Positions 45,730-54,764 of a stretch of DNA of 64,000 nucleotides are shown here, piece after piece; within the stretch, counting starts at the first letter, position 1; every line of letters starts with the position of its first letter. A program made the position numbers and the translations under genes. The stretch is from Spirosoma utsteinense (GTDB lineage: Bacteria > Bacteroidota > Bacteroidia > Cytophagales > Spirosomataceae), in the NCBI RefSeq assembly GCF_014282275.1, contig NZ_VFIA01000021.1, positions 52,207 through 116,206 on the forward strand. The letters run 5' to 3'. The notes beneath the pieces were generated by a model. That model worked only from the letters and a program-made list of their open reading frames with translations. It searched no databases and was not told the origin of the DNA.

Positions 45730-46305
45730 TTACAAAGCCTTGACAACTTTAGCGGGAACACCTGCCACTACGGTATTGGGCGGAACATCCCGGCTCACCA
45801 CGGCACCGGCGGCAACAATCGAGTTTTCGCCGATGGTGACGCCGGGCAAAATGGTGGCCCCCGCGCCAATCCAGGCGTTGCGTTTGATCACAATCGGGCG
45901 GGGAATCAGCGTTGTTCGGTCCGCTGGGTCCAGCGGGTGGTTTTCGGAGGTTAAATTGACGCGCGGGCCGATCTGAACGTCGTCTTCGATGCTGATGCCG
46001 CCAATGTCCAGAAATGAGCAGGCATGGTTGATGAAGATGTTTTTGCCTAACCGAATCGACCGGCCAAAGTTGGTATGGAACGGAGGGAAAACCGTGGTTG
46101 ACGGGTCGATCTCGGTACCGATGATATTGCTTAACTGAGTACGTACCTGATCGGTGCTGGTAGCCGACGCGTTCATTTCCACACACAACCGGATGGTGCG
46201 CGCCACGACTTCGCCAAACCGCCCATACTCCGGGTCATCCTTGCGGAGTAGCTCACCGGCTTGCAGGCGCTGGAAGATATCGGTGAGGTCTGATGGGTTA
46301 CTCAT
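45730..46305 (-). CDS. Hexapeptide-repeat O-acetyltransferase (maltose/galactoside type)
   Basis: A 191-residue left-handed beta-helix protein. An N-terminal helical part ([20 protein letters not shown]) precedes hexapeptide repeats (about 80-185; [52 protein letters not shown]). The catalytic His is plausibly the one in SENHPLDP. Such enzymes acetylate sugars or sugar-like molecules with acetyl-CoA. ATG 46305 is chosen because the conserved part begins just after it; the frame runs to 46368. Separated from the alcohol dehydrogenase by 82 bases on the same strand. Confidence 0.85.
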   Translation of the reverse strand: MSNPSDLTDIFQRLQAGELLRKDDPEYGRFGEVVARTIRLCVEMNASATSTDQVRTQLSNIIGTEIDPSTTVFPPFHTNFGRSIRLGKNIFINHACSFLDIGGISIEDDVQIGPRVNLTSENHPLDPADRTTLIPRPIVIKRNAWIGAGATILPGVTIGENSIVAAGAVVSRDVPPNTVVAGVPAKVVKAL

Positions 46306-46387
46306 AAAATTAAAACAGGTGATAGCAGACGGAAAAGAGTGGGGCCTGAACAGACGAACAGGCCCCACTTACGAAAAATAATAGCTG

Positions 46388-47431
46388 TTACAGCGTTGCC
46401 ATGTCGATGACAAACCGGTAGCGCACATCGCCTTTCAGCATCCGTTCGTAGGCCTTTTCAACGTCCTGGATCGGGATGAGTTCAATGTCTGAAACGATGT
46501 TGTGTTCAGCGCAGAAATCCAGCATTTCCTGCGTTTCGGGAAGCCCGCCAATACTCGATCCGGCGATACTTTTCCGACCGGGAATCAGGCTGAAGGCCCG
46601 CAGGGCAGATGGCGTTGGTGGCGCACCCACACAAATATGCACACCGTCCGTTTTTAGCAGCGACAGATATACATTGTAATCGTGCTCGGCAGAAACCGTA
46701 TCCAGAATAAAATCATAATAGCCTGCTACCGATTCGAGTTGAGCCGGGTCGCTGGTGACTACAAATTTATGGGCACCGAGTTTTCGGGCATCGGCTTCTT
46801 TAGCGGGCGACGTGCTCAGCACGGTCACTTCAGCCCCAAAGGCTACGCCAAATTTTACGCCCATATGCCCCAGGCCACCCAGACCAACAACGGCCAGTTT
46901 ATGACCCTTGGCTAAACCCCAGTGCCGCAGGGGTGAATAGGTCGTGATACCCGCGCAGAGCAGGGGAGCCGTAGCGGCCAGGTCCAGCTTGTCGGAAATG
47001 TGCAGCACAAAATCCTCATGAACCACAATCGTGTTGGAATAGCCGCCGTAAGTAGGCGTCTTTTTATCCTGTTCGAGTCCATTATAGGTCTGGGAATTGC
47101 CATTGATGCAATACTGCTCCAACCCGCGCTGGCAGTTGTCACAAGCGCGGCAGGAGTCGACCAGACAGCCCGTACCGGCCAGATCGCCCACGGTGAATTT
47201 GCGTACCTCGGCCCCAACCGCGACCACGCGACCAACAATCTCGTGACCGGGCACCATGGGGTACATGCTGTTGCCCCACTCGCCCCGGACCTGGTGAATA
47301 TCGGAATGACAGACACCGCAATAGGTTATATCGAACTGAACATCGTGAGCGCCGAGTTCACGACGCTGAAAATCCCAGGGAGCCAGTCCCGATTCTTCAT
47401 GTTGAGCAGCGTATCCTTTTGTTGTAATCAT
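46388..47431 (-). CDS. NAD(P)-dependent zinc alcohol dehydrogenase
   Basis: A 347-residue medium-chain dehydrogenase. Catalytic zinc site: C and H in CGVCHSDIHQVRGEW and GHEIVG; structural zinc: the four-cysteine lobe in CLVDSCRACDNCQRGLEQYC. Cofactor motif GLGGLGHMG. The pattern resembles YahK/AdhA-type cinnamyl-alcohol-like dehydrogenases, usually NADP-linked aldehyde reductases. It is the likely partner in aldehyde chemistry to the aldehyde oxidoreductase operon to its right. Length is normal. Confidence 0.93.
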   Translation of the reverse strand: MITTKGYAAQHEESGLAPWDFQRRELGAHDVQFDITYCGVCHSDIHQVRGEWGNSMYPMVPGHEIVGRVVAVGAEVRKFTVGDLAGTGCLVDSCRACDNCQRGLEQYCINGNSQTYNGLEQDKKTPTYGGYSNTIVVHEDFVLHISDKLDLAATAPLLCAGITTYSPLRHWGLAKGHKLAVVGLGGLGHMGVKFGVAFGAEVTVLSTSPAKEADARKLGAHKFVVTSDPAQLESVAGYYDFILDTVSAEHDYNVYLSLLKTDGVHICVGAPPTPSALRAFSLIPGRKSIAGSSIGGLPETQEMLDFCAEHNIVSDIELIPIQDVEKAYERMLKGDVRYRFVIDMATL

Positions 47432-47571
47432 TGTTTTTTTAGTTAAAATCTGGCGTAAAATGAGCCTTCGTTAGTCGCTTTATACGCGCCAAATCAAGGG
47501 TAATGCTACTGTGCCAGTGACGTTTTTCGTTTTGTTGATCGTTGATTAAGAAAGCTATTGATAACACTTCA

Positions 47572-47661
47572 GTTTTTTGTCATGCTGACGTAGGAAGCAT
47601 CTTCGGGCTAGCTAAAATGGACTTATCCGAAGATGCTTCCTACGTCAGCATGACAAAAAAA
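47572..47661. repeat. Hairpin repeat, copy 2 of the TGTCAT family
   Basis: Arms (about 35 bases, 47572-47606 and 47627-47661; TGTCATGCTGACGTAGGAAG...) are near-perfect, with a 20-base loop. It lies between the alcohol dehydrogenase and the aldehyde oxidoreductase operon. Shares the core TGTCATGCTGACG with the other two copies. Confidence 0.85.
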
Positions 47662-47715
47662 CTAGTCAGAATACTCTAAATTACTTGTACTTGAGTACTT
47701 AACGTTAACCCCTTT

Positions 47716-49953
47716 TTACACAGCCCGTAGCAGCTTGTCCGGCGTAATGGGCAAGTCGCGAACGCGCTGACCGGTGGCGTTGAAGACCGCGTTGGCGACG
47801 GCACCGGCAAACCCGATCAGGGCAATTTCGCCCATGCCTTTGGCTCCCATCGGGTTAATGATGGGGTCGGGCTTGTCGATCATGATCGTTTCGATGGCCG
47901 GTACGTCGGCGTGGACCGCTACGTGGTAATCGGCTAGGTTGTTGTTCACGAAGCGGCCAAACCGGTGGTCGATGATGGCTTCTTCGGTCAGGGCCATGCC
48001 GATGCCGCCCGCTACGCCACCAATCATCTGACTGGCCGCCGTTTTTGGGCTGATGATCCGGCCTGAATCGGCCACGCTTACGGCTTTCGACACGCGCACC
48101 ACGCCCGTTAGCGGGTTGACACGTACCTGCACGAAATGCACCGAAAACGAGTACATCGAGTACTTGCCCAGTTCCGGACCGCCTTTCGAATCTGCGCTTT
48201 TGTCGATCACCGTCAGGTTGTTAGTCCGCATCAGGTCGCTCAGAGCCACTTTTTTTCCGGGCTCTTTTTCAATAGACAGCATACCATCGGCCATCATTAA
48301 CTCATCCGCCTGCCGCCCCGCCAATTGACCACCGTCTTTGACGGCCAGGTCAACCAACTGTTTTTTGATTTTCGTACACGCGTCGTACACCGCCGATCCC
48401 ACCGCCGAAACAATGGCCGAACCGCCCTGCGTGGGCGCTTTCGGTAGCGACGTATCGCCGTAGGCTACCTTGATCCTGTTGAGCGGTACGCCCAGTACGT
48501 TGTGGGCAATCATGGTCAGGGCCGTTCCGGTGCCGGGGCCAATGTCGGTCACGGCGCTCTGTATCGTTAGTGAACCGTCGGCGTTGAGGAGCGCCCGGGC
48601 CGACGCTTCCCACCGGAACGCGTTGAACGTACCGGTGCTCATGCCGTAGCCGATGAGCCAATCGCCATCGCGCTGACTAGCGGGCTCGTTTTTGCGTTTG
48701 TTCCAGCCAATGGCCTCGGCCCCGCGTTGATAGGCTTCTTTGAGGTTTTTGCTCGAATAGGGCCGGTTGTGCTCGGGGTCGGTTTCGGTGTAGTTGCGAA
48801 GCCGGAATTCGATGGGGTCGAGGTTCAGTTTATGCGCCATCTCGTCCATCGCCGATTCGAGTGCAAAGGCTCCCGTGGCTTCACCCGGTCCGCGCATCCA
48901 GATGGGCACACTGCGGTCGAGCCGCACGATGCGGTAGCGGGTGCTTACGTTCGGGCATTCGTACATGAACTTGGTCATGTTGACGGTTGCTTCCGTAAAG
49001 TCTTCGTAGCTGGCCGTTTCGGCCGTTGCCGCGTGAGCAATCCCGATCAGCTTGCCGTTGCTGTCGGCACCCATGTTGATGGTCTGCACCGTATAAGGCC
49101 GGTGACCGACCAGCGTAAACATCTGGTCGCGCGTCATAACCAGCTTCAGCGGGCGACCAATTTTTCGGGCAATGGCCACCACCGCCGTTTCCTGCGGCCA
49201 GGTACGTAGTCCCATACCAAAGCCGCCCCCCATGAATTCGGTATGCACATGGATTTTCTTTGGGTCGATCTTGAACGCCTGCGCCATAGCATCCTGCGTG
49301 GCGTTTACACCCTGCGTTTTGGCGTAGATCATCAACGAATCCGTTCCGGTCCAGTGGGCCAGAATGCCGTGCAGTTCCATTGGGTTGTGCACCTCAACGG
49401 GAATCGTGTAGTTGGCTTCCAGCGTAACGGGTGCCGACTGATAACCGTCGGCTTTGCCCCGCAGGTAGTCGCTCGATCCGGGTCTGCCGGGAGCAATGCC
49501 TTCGGCTAAGTGCTTTTCCAGATCGGTACGGGCAGTTTGTTTGGTATAGGTCGCCTTCACCAGCGAAGCCGCGTAGGTGGCCCGCTCGAAACTGTTGGCC
49601 ACCACCATCGCGATGGGTTGCCCGTCGAACAGAATTTTGGGGCTGCTGAGAATTCGATATTTCTCTATCGTATCCGGTTTGGGCGCTGGTCCGTCAGCTT
49701 CTCCGCCAACAGGAGCATCCCAACCCGGGATGGGCGGCATATTCTGGTGCGTAAACACGCCCAGTACGCCCGGTGCGCCCTGCGCTTTTTTGGTATCGAT
49801 ACTGGCGATGTTACCCCGGCCAATTTCGCTACCGACAATGACGCAATAGGCCATGTTGGGCAGCTCAAAATCGGCGAAGTATTGCGCCCCGCCGGTCACT
49901 TTCATCCGTCCATCGACCCGGTCGATAGGCGGATTTTTTAGGTCTTTCGTCAT
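47716..49953 (-). CDS. Aldehyde oxidoreductase molybdenum-binding subunit (PaoC type)
   Basis: A 745-residue xanthine-oxidase-family large subunit. The catalytic glutamate lies in GAKGMGEIAL near residue 706, and the Mo-pterin segments include GGGFGMGLRTWPQE and GPGEATGAFALESAMDEMA. It binds molybdenum cofactor and oxidises aldehydes (periplasmic PaoABC in E. coli). It is the last gene of a three-gene operon after the FAD and FeS subunits (3-base gap). No maturation gene (XdhC/PaoD) is seen in the window. Confidence 0.9.
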   Translation of the reverse strand: MTKDLKNPPIDRVDGRMKVTGGAQYFADFELPNMAYCVIVGSEIGRGNIASIDTKKAQGAPGVLGVFTHQNMPPIPGWDAPVGGEADGPAPKPDTIEKYRILSSPKILFDGQPIAMVVANSFERATYAASLVKATYTKQTARTDLEKHLAEGIAPGRPGSSDYLRGKADGYQSAPVTLEANYTIPVEVHNPMELHGILAHWTGTDSLMIYAKTQGVNATQDAMAQAFKIDPKKIHVHTEFMGGGFGMGLRTWPQETAVVAIARKIGRPLKLVMTRDQMFTLVGHRPYTVQTINMGADSNGKLIGIAHAATAETASYEDFTEATVNMTKFMYECPNVSTRYRIVRLDRSVPIWMRGPGEATGAFALESAMDEMAHKLNLDPIEFRLRNYTETDPEHNRPYSSKNLKEAYQRGAEAIGWNKRKNEPASQRDGDWLIGYGMSTGTFNAFRWEASARALLNADGSLTIQSAVTDIGPGTGTALTMIAHNVLGVPLNRIKVAYGDTSLPKAPTQGGSAIVSAVGSAVYDACTKIKKQLVDLAVKDGGQLAGRQADELMMADGMLSIEKEPGKKVALSDLMRTNNLTVIDKSADSKGGPELGKYSMYSFSVHFVQVRVNPLTGVVRVSKAVSVADSGRIISPKTAASQMIGGVAGGIGMALTEEAIIDHRFGRFVNNNLADYHVAVHADVPAIETIMIDKPDPIINPMGAKGMGEIALIGFAGAVANAVFNATGQRVRDLPITPDKLLRAV

Positions 49954-49955
49954 GA

Positions 49956-50975
49956 TCAGGCGGTTTTAGTGGCGGTTTTCAGCGCGTCGATTAGGGAGTT
50001 GGGCGCGAGGGTCAGTTTGAAATCGTTTTCGCCATAGCCTTTTGCGCCGTTCATTGCGATCGTGGCGGCCTGTTTGAAATTGGCTTCTGTAGCGGGTTTA
50101 CCCCGCAAAAAATGCTCAGCTTCGGTCAGCCGCCAGGGCTTGTGCGCTACCCCGCCCATTGCCAGCCGAATGTCCTGAATGGTATCCCGCTTCATGTCAA
50201 CGGCAACGCCTACCGAGATAAGCGCGAAGGCATACGAAGCCCGGTCACGTACTTTCAAATAGTGCGAATTGTCGGCAAATTTGTTGGTGGGAATATCGAC
50301 CGACATGATCAATTCGCCGGGAAGCAGCGTGTTGTCTTTCTGGGGCGCATCGCCGGGGAGCCGGTGGAAATCGCCGAACGGAATTTTCCGGTCGCCCTTC
50401 GGCCCCGACACGTTTACCGTCGCATCCAGCGCCACCAGCGCAATGCACATATCGCTGGGGTGAACGGCAATGCACTTGTTAGAGGTACCAAAAATGGCGT
50501 GCATTCGGTTGATGCCGCCGATGGCTCCGCAGCCCGATGGCCCGTTTGGTTGCCCTTTGTCCGGGCCAGCCTGCACAGGACTACGCTTGTTGCAGGGCAT
50601 CGATGGATCGTAGAAATAGGGACAGCGCGTACGTTGCATCATGTTCCCGCCTACGGTCGCCATGTTCCGTAACTGAGCCGAAGCACCCGCGTTGAGTGCC
50701 ATCGATAACAGCGGAGCGTGTTTTTTTGCCAGATCATGGTCGGCAACGGCTGAATTCTTAGCCATGGCCCCAATCCGCAAACCAGTACTTGTTTTCTCGA
50801 TGGTTGCCAGCGGCAGTTTGTTGATGTCGACTAGCCGCTCAGGCACCACGACCTCACGTTTTATCAAATCGATGAGGTTGGTACCGCCCGCCAGAAAGTA
50901 CGTGCCGTTTTCCTGCGAAAGGGCCGATACGGCGGCTTTTGGGGTTGTCACCCGCGTATATTGAAATTGGTTCAT
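49956..50975 (-). CDS. Aldehyde oxidoreductase FAD-binding subunit (PaoB type)
   Basis: A 339-residue FAD-binding subunit: LAGGTNLIDLIKREVVVPE near residues 27-46 is the FAD-contacting loop, with NMMQR and SPFVQ-like motifs later. The PaoB-type cysteine cluster (RCPYF, PCNKR, GCGA, NKCIAVH, MCIALV) suggests an extra [4Fe-4S] centre, as in E. coli PaoB. ATG 50975 is chosen because the family begins MNQFQYTRV; the open frame upstream is spurious. The start overlaps the FeS subunit stop by 4 bases. Confidence 0.9.
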   Translation of the reverse strand: MNQFQYTRVTTPKAAVSALSQENGTYFLAGGTNLIDLIKREVVVPERLVDINKLPLATIEKTSTGLRIGAMAKNSAVADHDLAKKHAPLLSMALNAGASAQLRNMATVGGNMMQRTRCPYFYDPSMPCNKRSPVQAGPDKGQPNGPSGCGAIGGINRMHAIFGTSNKCIAVHPSDMCIALVALDATVNVSGPKGDRKIPFGDFHRLPGDAPQKDNTLLPGELIMSVDIPTNKFADNSHYLKVRDRASYAFALISVGVAVDMKRDTIQDIRLAMGGVAHKPWRLTEAEHFLRGKPATEANFKQAATIAMNGAKGYGENDFKLTLAPNSLIDALKTATKTA

Positions 50976-51607
50976 ACCCTGACTCCCCCCTGTTTTACGT
51001 CCATAATCGCATCCACTATGTTGGCATACGCCCCGCACCGGCAAATGTTGCCGCTCATGTACTCCCGAACCTCGTCGGGGTTGTTGGCGTGCCCTTCGCG
51101 AATACAGGCCACCGCCGACATGATCTGTCCGGGGGTGCAGTACCCGCACTGGAAGCCGTCGTGTTTGATAAAGGCTTCCTGCATAGGGTGCATCTGATCC
51201 AGCGTGCCCAGTCCCTCAATCGTCGTTACTTTACAGCCTTCAGTAGTCATCGCCAGCGTGAGACAGGCATTGACCCGTTGGCCATCGACGTGTACCGTAC
51301 AGGCTCCGCACTGACCGTGGTCGCAGCCTTTTTTGGTGCCCGTCAGATGCAGTTGTTCGCGCAGTAAATCGAGCAACGTTACGCGTGGCTCAATGGATAG
51401 TTTGCGCATTGTACCGTTGATGTCGACCTGAAGCGGCATCTGCTCGAAGGCAGCGGCCATTTTCTCATCCAGGCCGTTGTCGATGGCGGCACTGGCAGCT
51501 ACTGGCGTCAGGGCCAGGGCTGCCAGTGCGGAGGATTGTTTCAAAAAATTTCGTCGGGACGAGTCGGCGTTTCCGAACTCGTCCTCCAAGTGTTCATACT
51601 CAGCCAT
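50972..51607 (-). CDS. Aldehyde oxidoreductase [2Fe-2S] subunit with Tat signal (PaoA type)
   Basis: A 211-residue iron-sulfur subunit. The N-terminus holds a twin-arginine signal (SSRRNFLK at 16-23, then a hydrophobic stretch). Two [2Fe-2S] sets follow: GCDHGQCGACTVHVDG with a later C, and CGYCTPGQIMSA with the ICRCGAY pair. It passes electrons from the Mo subunit. The Tat signal of this subunit would carry the whole folded complex to the periplasm. First gene of the operon; a hairpin repeat (copy 3) lies upstream. Confidence 0.93.
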   Translation of the reverse strand: MAEYEHLEDEFGNADSSRRNFLKQSSALAALALTPVAASAAIDNGLDEKMAAAFEQMPLQVDINGTMRKLSIEPRVTLLDLLREQLHLTGTKKGCDHGQCGACTVHVDGQRVNACLTLAMTTEGCKVTTIEGLGTLDQMHPMQEAFIKHDGFQCGYCTPGQIMSAVACIREGHANNPDEVREYMSGNICRCGAYANIVDAIMDVKQGGVRV

Positions 51608-51707
51608 AACGTCGGTTGGTTTAGTACTGTTGAAAAGCTATTTTCAAGTCTCTCTTTTTTATGAAATCAGTGTGTTTTTGCCTTCCAGTTTTCTGCCTTC
51701 TCGTCGC

Positions 51708-51833
51708 TTTTTTGTCATCCCGACGACAGGAGGGATCTTCGCTAGAAGGCTGTTTTTGCCACTAGCGAAGACCCCTCCTGCCGTCGGGCCGGGTGGCCGC
51801 TGCCATGACAGAACCGTCGGCATGACAAAAAAA
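51708..51833. repeat. Hairpin repeat, copy 3 of the TGTCAT family
   Basis: The left arm (51708-51745; TGTCATCCCGACGACAGGAG, then GATCTTCGCTAG) matches a right arm starting at 51762 (CTAGCGAAGACCCCTCCTG...). An extra right-hand copy of the end (CCGTCGGCATGACAAAAAA) runs to 51833. The arm shares TGTCATCCCGACG and GGATCTT with copies 1 and 2. Located between the PaoA-type gene and the cyclophilin-like gene. Confidence 0.82.
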
Positions 51834-51880
51834 TCAGCAGTTTACCCACTTAGAACTGTCATTGCGATTCACACTCGCAA

Positions 51881-52381
51881 CTACTCCAGTTCGAACGTGA
51901 CCGTTACGCTTCCCGCGCCAAGGGCAGCTGCCAGACCAGATGGATTATTGACCCTTCCTAGTCTAGTATAACTGTAGGATGTTGGAAACGTTTTATAGAA
52001 TAGTACCAGCGTATTTGAACCGTATAGCGTCAGATCGCCCGTTTGGATTGTTCCGGGGTTCGATGCACTGGAGGGCAGGTCTTTGGGGAGGTTGTAATAC
52101 TTCTCGTTTCCGTTTAGCTCAGTCATTGAAACGGTCAATGGCAACCGGGCTTTAAAGGCCGTAACGGTTGCCTTATTGAGCAGCGTTGCCGTAAACGTGG
52201 TCGAGCCAACCTTGATTCTTAACCGGCTGCCCGCCGTGTCTGTGGGAACGCTGTTGTTATTCCCTTCGCCCGATGGGCTGGAAGCAATGCTGTCGTCCAT
52301 GGTACATACCGAACGCGGCCCGGCCGTTGTGCCGATGAAAAATAGGATGAATGGGACGAAAAGTGTGACTGATCTGGACAT
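51881..52381 (-). CDS. Secreted cyclophilin-like fold protein
   Basis: A 166-residue protein with a signal peptide (MSRSVTLFVPFILFFIGTTA) and a low-complexity linker, then a domain from about residue 54: IKVGSTTFTATLLNKATVTA, VSMTELNGNEKYYNLP, GDLTLYGSNTLVLFYKTF and SYTRLGRVNNPSGL. This is the pattern of cyclophilin-like fold proteins (PF18050 type), which bind small ligands or act as flavodoxin-like accessories; they are not proline isomerases. Its role is unknown. It lies beside a cupin and oxidoreductase genes. Confidence 0.82.
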   Translation of the reverse strand: MSRSVTLFVPFILFFIGTTAGPRSVCTMDDSIASSPSGEGNNNSVPTDTAGSRLRIKVGSTTFTATLLNKATVTAFKARLPLTVSMTELNGNEKYYNLPKDLPSSASNPGTIQTGDLTLYGSNTLVLFYKTFPTSYSYTRLGRVNNPSGLAAALGAGSVTVTFELE

Positions 52382-52425
52382 AATCTATTTTCGGAGATGG
52401 TATGCCGGAGCGGGTCTATTGTCTT

Positions 52426-52917
52426 TTACCGAGTTGCTTTGTATTCTTCATCTGTAACGGCCTGTAGCCAGTTGACGATGCCTTTTTCGGTATTGGGGAG
52501 AATATACAAATGGGTCATGCTACTGCCAGGGCTGGCCCCATGCCAATGAGTTACATTAGGCGGGCATTTAACCACGTCGCCCTTCCGAATCACTTGTTTT
52601 GGTCCCCCTTTTAGCTGGTGGTATCCGACACCATCTGTGACAAGTAGTAGCTGCCCGGCCGGATGAGAATGCCAGTATGACCGGGCTCCTGGCTCAAATA
52701 CAACACTGCCTGCGACAGTCGTATAAGTCGAGTCATTCGCGACAAGGCTCGTAACCCAGACTGTACCCGTAAAGGTGTCAGAAGGGCCTCTCGTTGCTTT
52801 TGTTGGGCCGTCTGCTTTCACAGTTTGGGCCATAACGGAATTGACTACCCCTAAAAATAGGCTACATAAAAGGCTATAAGTAAGCAGCTTGCCAAACGTT
52901 CCGGTTTGTGTCTTCAT
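52426..52917 (-). CDS. Secreted cupin-domain protein
   Basis: A 163-residue protein with a signal peptide (cleavage near VMAQ, residue 31) and one cupin: SYWHSHPAGQLLLV (motif 1) and KGDVVKCPPNVTHWHGAS (motif 2), with the metal ligands kept. It is a paralogue of the cytoplasmic cupin at 45.1-45.5 kb. A -7-like TACGTTTG lies upstream at 52943-52936 on the minus strand, but no well-spaced -33 element. Follows an AraC gene in divergent arrangement, so it may be an AraC target. Confidence 0.85.
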   Translation of the reverse strand: MKTQTGTFGKLLTYSLLCSLFLGVVNSVMAQTVKADGPTKATRGPSDTFTGTVWVTSLVANDSTYTTVAGSVVFEPGARSYWHSHPAGQLLLVTDGVGYHQLKGGPKQVIRKGDVVKCPPNVTHWHGASPGSSMTHLYILPNTEKGIVNWLQAVTDEEYKATR

Positions 52918-53167
52918 AAGTACTGAGTTTTACTGCAAACGTACCTGAACCAGGCTGGTAACTTTATAGTAAAACCAAAGTACTTTTTATGAAAAACACA
53001 TATTTTATGAAAAGCGCATATTTCTACAAAACGAGAGTTTAGTTAGCCATCTACACTCAAAAACCAATTTTATTATCTATGCAATTGATAATAAGCGCTA
53101 TATAATCAGTTGACTTAATTTTATTGAACGTAACGACACTTTTGCCGTTACCCTGCCGTTTGAAAGA

Positions 53168-54133
53168 ATGATGAAAACACGACCGCACCGGCGGGCCGTA
53201 GAAGCCCAGCCTATCACGATGGTGTACGATATGCCATCCGTACTGCCGCCCGGCACTACCCCCGTCAGCCGACTCTATTACGAAGACTGGAATATTAAGG
53301 TAGTAGACCGTGAAAAAACCGGTTGTGATAACTACCTGACGCCTAACCGCCGGGATTTTTACAAGATTATGTTCATGACCAGCGGCACCGGCATGAAAAC
53401 GATGGGCAAAGAGAACTACTTCATCGACGAGCGCACCATTCTGTTTTTGCACCCCAACGAAATCGTATGCTGGCGCAATGCGTCGCCCACGGTGGGCGGG
53501 GGTATTTTCTGCATGTTTAAAAAGCGGTACCTCGATCAGCACCCCTCGCTGAAACTGATCATTGATCGCTATAAATTTTTCACCGAGAAAAAGATTCTTC
53601 GCCTGTCGGAAGAGTCAGCTAAAATGATTCACAGCCTGTTGACCCAGATGAAAGCCGAAGCGGCCTCGGGCGACCCACTGGCCGAAGAAGCCATGCAGGC
53701 GTATGTGCAACTCATTCTGGTCGAGAGTCTCAAAGGCACTGAGTATGCGCCCGTAGGCGAGATTTCCAACGACTACAGCCATGTGTATGATTTCTTTACC
53801 CTGCTGGAAAAAGAAACGAACCTGGCCAATATCGACAACCCGATCCGGATACGAACGGCCCGGGAATATGCCGAGAAACTGAACCTGAACCCCAATTACC
53901 TGAATGGTCTGGTGAAGAAGCACACCGGGCAACCCATCAGCACCCTCATCAAAAATCGCTTAATCGAAGAAAGCAAAGCCCTGCTGGTGCAAACTGCCTG
54001 GACGTTGCAGGAAATCAGCCAGATTATCGGCTTCGCTGACCAGCCGAACTTCAGTCAGTTCTTCAAAAAATACGTCGGCATAACGCCCAACGAATTCCGG
54101 CGCTCGCCCATCTCGCCCGATTATGAAGGGTAG
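53168..54133 (+). CDS. AraC-family transcriptional regulator
   Basis: A 321-residue regulator: an N-terminal cupin-like sensing half (LTPNRRDFYKIMFMTSGTGM, FLHPNEIVCW) and a C-terminal AraC DNA-binding half with two HTH motifs (ARE YAEKLNLNPNYLNGLVKK and TLQEISQIIGFADQPNFSQ), ending FFKKYVGITPNEFR. Divergent from the secreted cupin gene and close to the oxidoreductase operon, so it may control them. The ATG at 53168 gives a normal length. Confidence 0.92.
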   Translation: MMKTRPHRRAVEAQPITMVYDMPSVLPPGTTPVSRLYYEDWNIKVVDREKTGCDNYLTPNRRDFYKIMFMTSGTGMKTMGKENYFIDERTILFLHPNEIVCWRNASPTVGGGIFCMFKKRYLDQHPSLKLIIDRYKFFTEKKILRLSEESAKMIHSLLTQMKAEAASGDPLAEEAMQAYVQLILVESLKGTEYAPVGEISNDYSHVYDFFTLLEKETNLANIDNPIRIRTAREYAEKLNLNPNYLNGLVKKHTGQPISTLIKNRLIEESKALLVQTAWTLQEISQIIGFADQPNFSQFFKKYVGITPNEFRRSPISPDYEG

Positions 54134-54146
54134 GGGAACAATAGGT

Positions 54147-54245
54147 AAATCCGCCAGTCGAATCGCCTGCGAAATAGGGCTTAAGTATCCCCAGCACGTT
54201 AACCGCTTATTTAGCCAACGGGTTGGCCAATCGACCAGCAAACAC
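54147..54245 (+). pseudogene. AraC-type HTH C-terminal remnant
   Basis: Right after the intact AraC gene the plus strand reads KSASRIACEIGLKYPQHVNR, then LFSQRVGQSTSK. This matches the last HTH of an AraC protein (compare KSLSEIAYEMGFKYPQHFTR in the 39.2 kb remnant). There is no start codon and nothing else of the gene is left. The match fades at about 54242. Confidence 0.65.
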
Positions 54246-54308
54246 AGGGTGCCCAATCAAAATTAGGGGCTGTCGGTCCGAAAATTATCCAGTTTTATTT
54301 CTTGAAAA

Positions 54309-54764
54309 ATGCCTGACATGACAGACAAACGCAACTTATTGAATCGGGAAGGAGTGCAGCATACTATTCATTTCAGCGGTTTATGGCTGTGTCGTTTACT
54401 AGCGGTCAATCTGCTGCTATTGGTATCGGCTGGCCATACGTTCAGTCAAACGAAAACTCAAATGGTACGAATCGCCAAAATTGTCGTTGATCCGGCCCAA
54501 TTGGAACCCTATAAAGCGGCTCTCAAAGAAGAAATTGACGCGTCGGTACGCCTTGAACCCGGCGTATTGACCTTGTATGCGATGTCTGACAAAGACAATC
54601 CTACACACATCACGATCCTGGAAATATACGCGGATACCGATGCCTACAAAGCACACATTCAAACACCCCATTTCCTGAAATATAAAACCGGCACCAAAGA
54701 CATGGTCAAGGCACTGGAACTGGTAGAAACCGTCCCCTTAATACCCGGCATGAAGATAAAATAG
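54309..54764 (+). CDS. Secreted ABM-type quinol monooxygenase-like protein
   Basis: A 151-residue protein with an internal signal-like segment (LCRLLAVNLLLLVSAGHTFS, about 28-47) and an antibiotic-biosynthesis monooxygenase (ABM) domain over residues 52-145: VRIAKIVVDPAQLEPYKAAL, EPGVLTLYAM, ITILEIYADTDAYKAH. ABM proteins oxidise small aromatic substrates or act as ferredoxin-fold binders. Substrate unknown. ATG 54309 or the next ATG (54318) would both work. Confidence 0.75.
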   Translation: MPDMTDKRNLLNREGVQHTIHFSGLWLCRLLAVNLLLLVSAGHTFSQTKTQMVRIAKIVVDPAQLEPYKAALKEEIDASVRLEPGVLTLYAMSDKDNPTHITILEIYADTDAYKAHIQTPHFLKYKTGTKDMVKALELVETVPLIPGMKIK

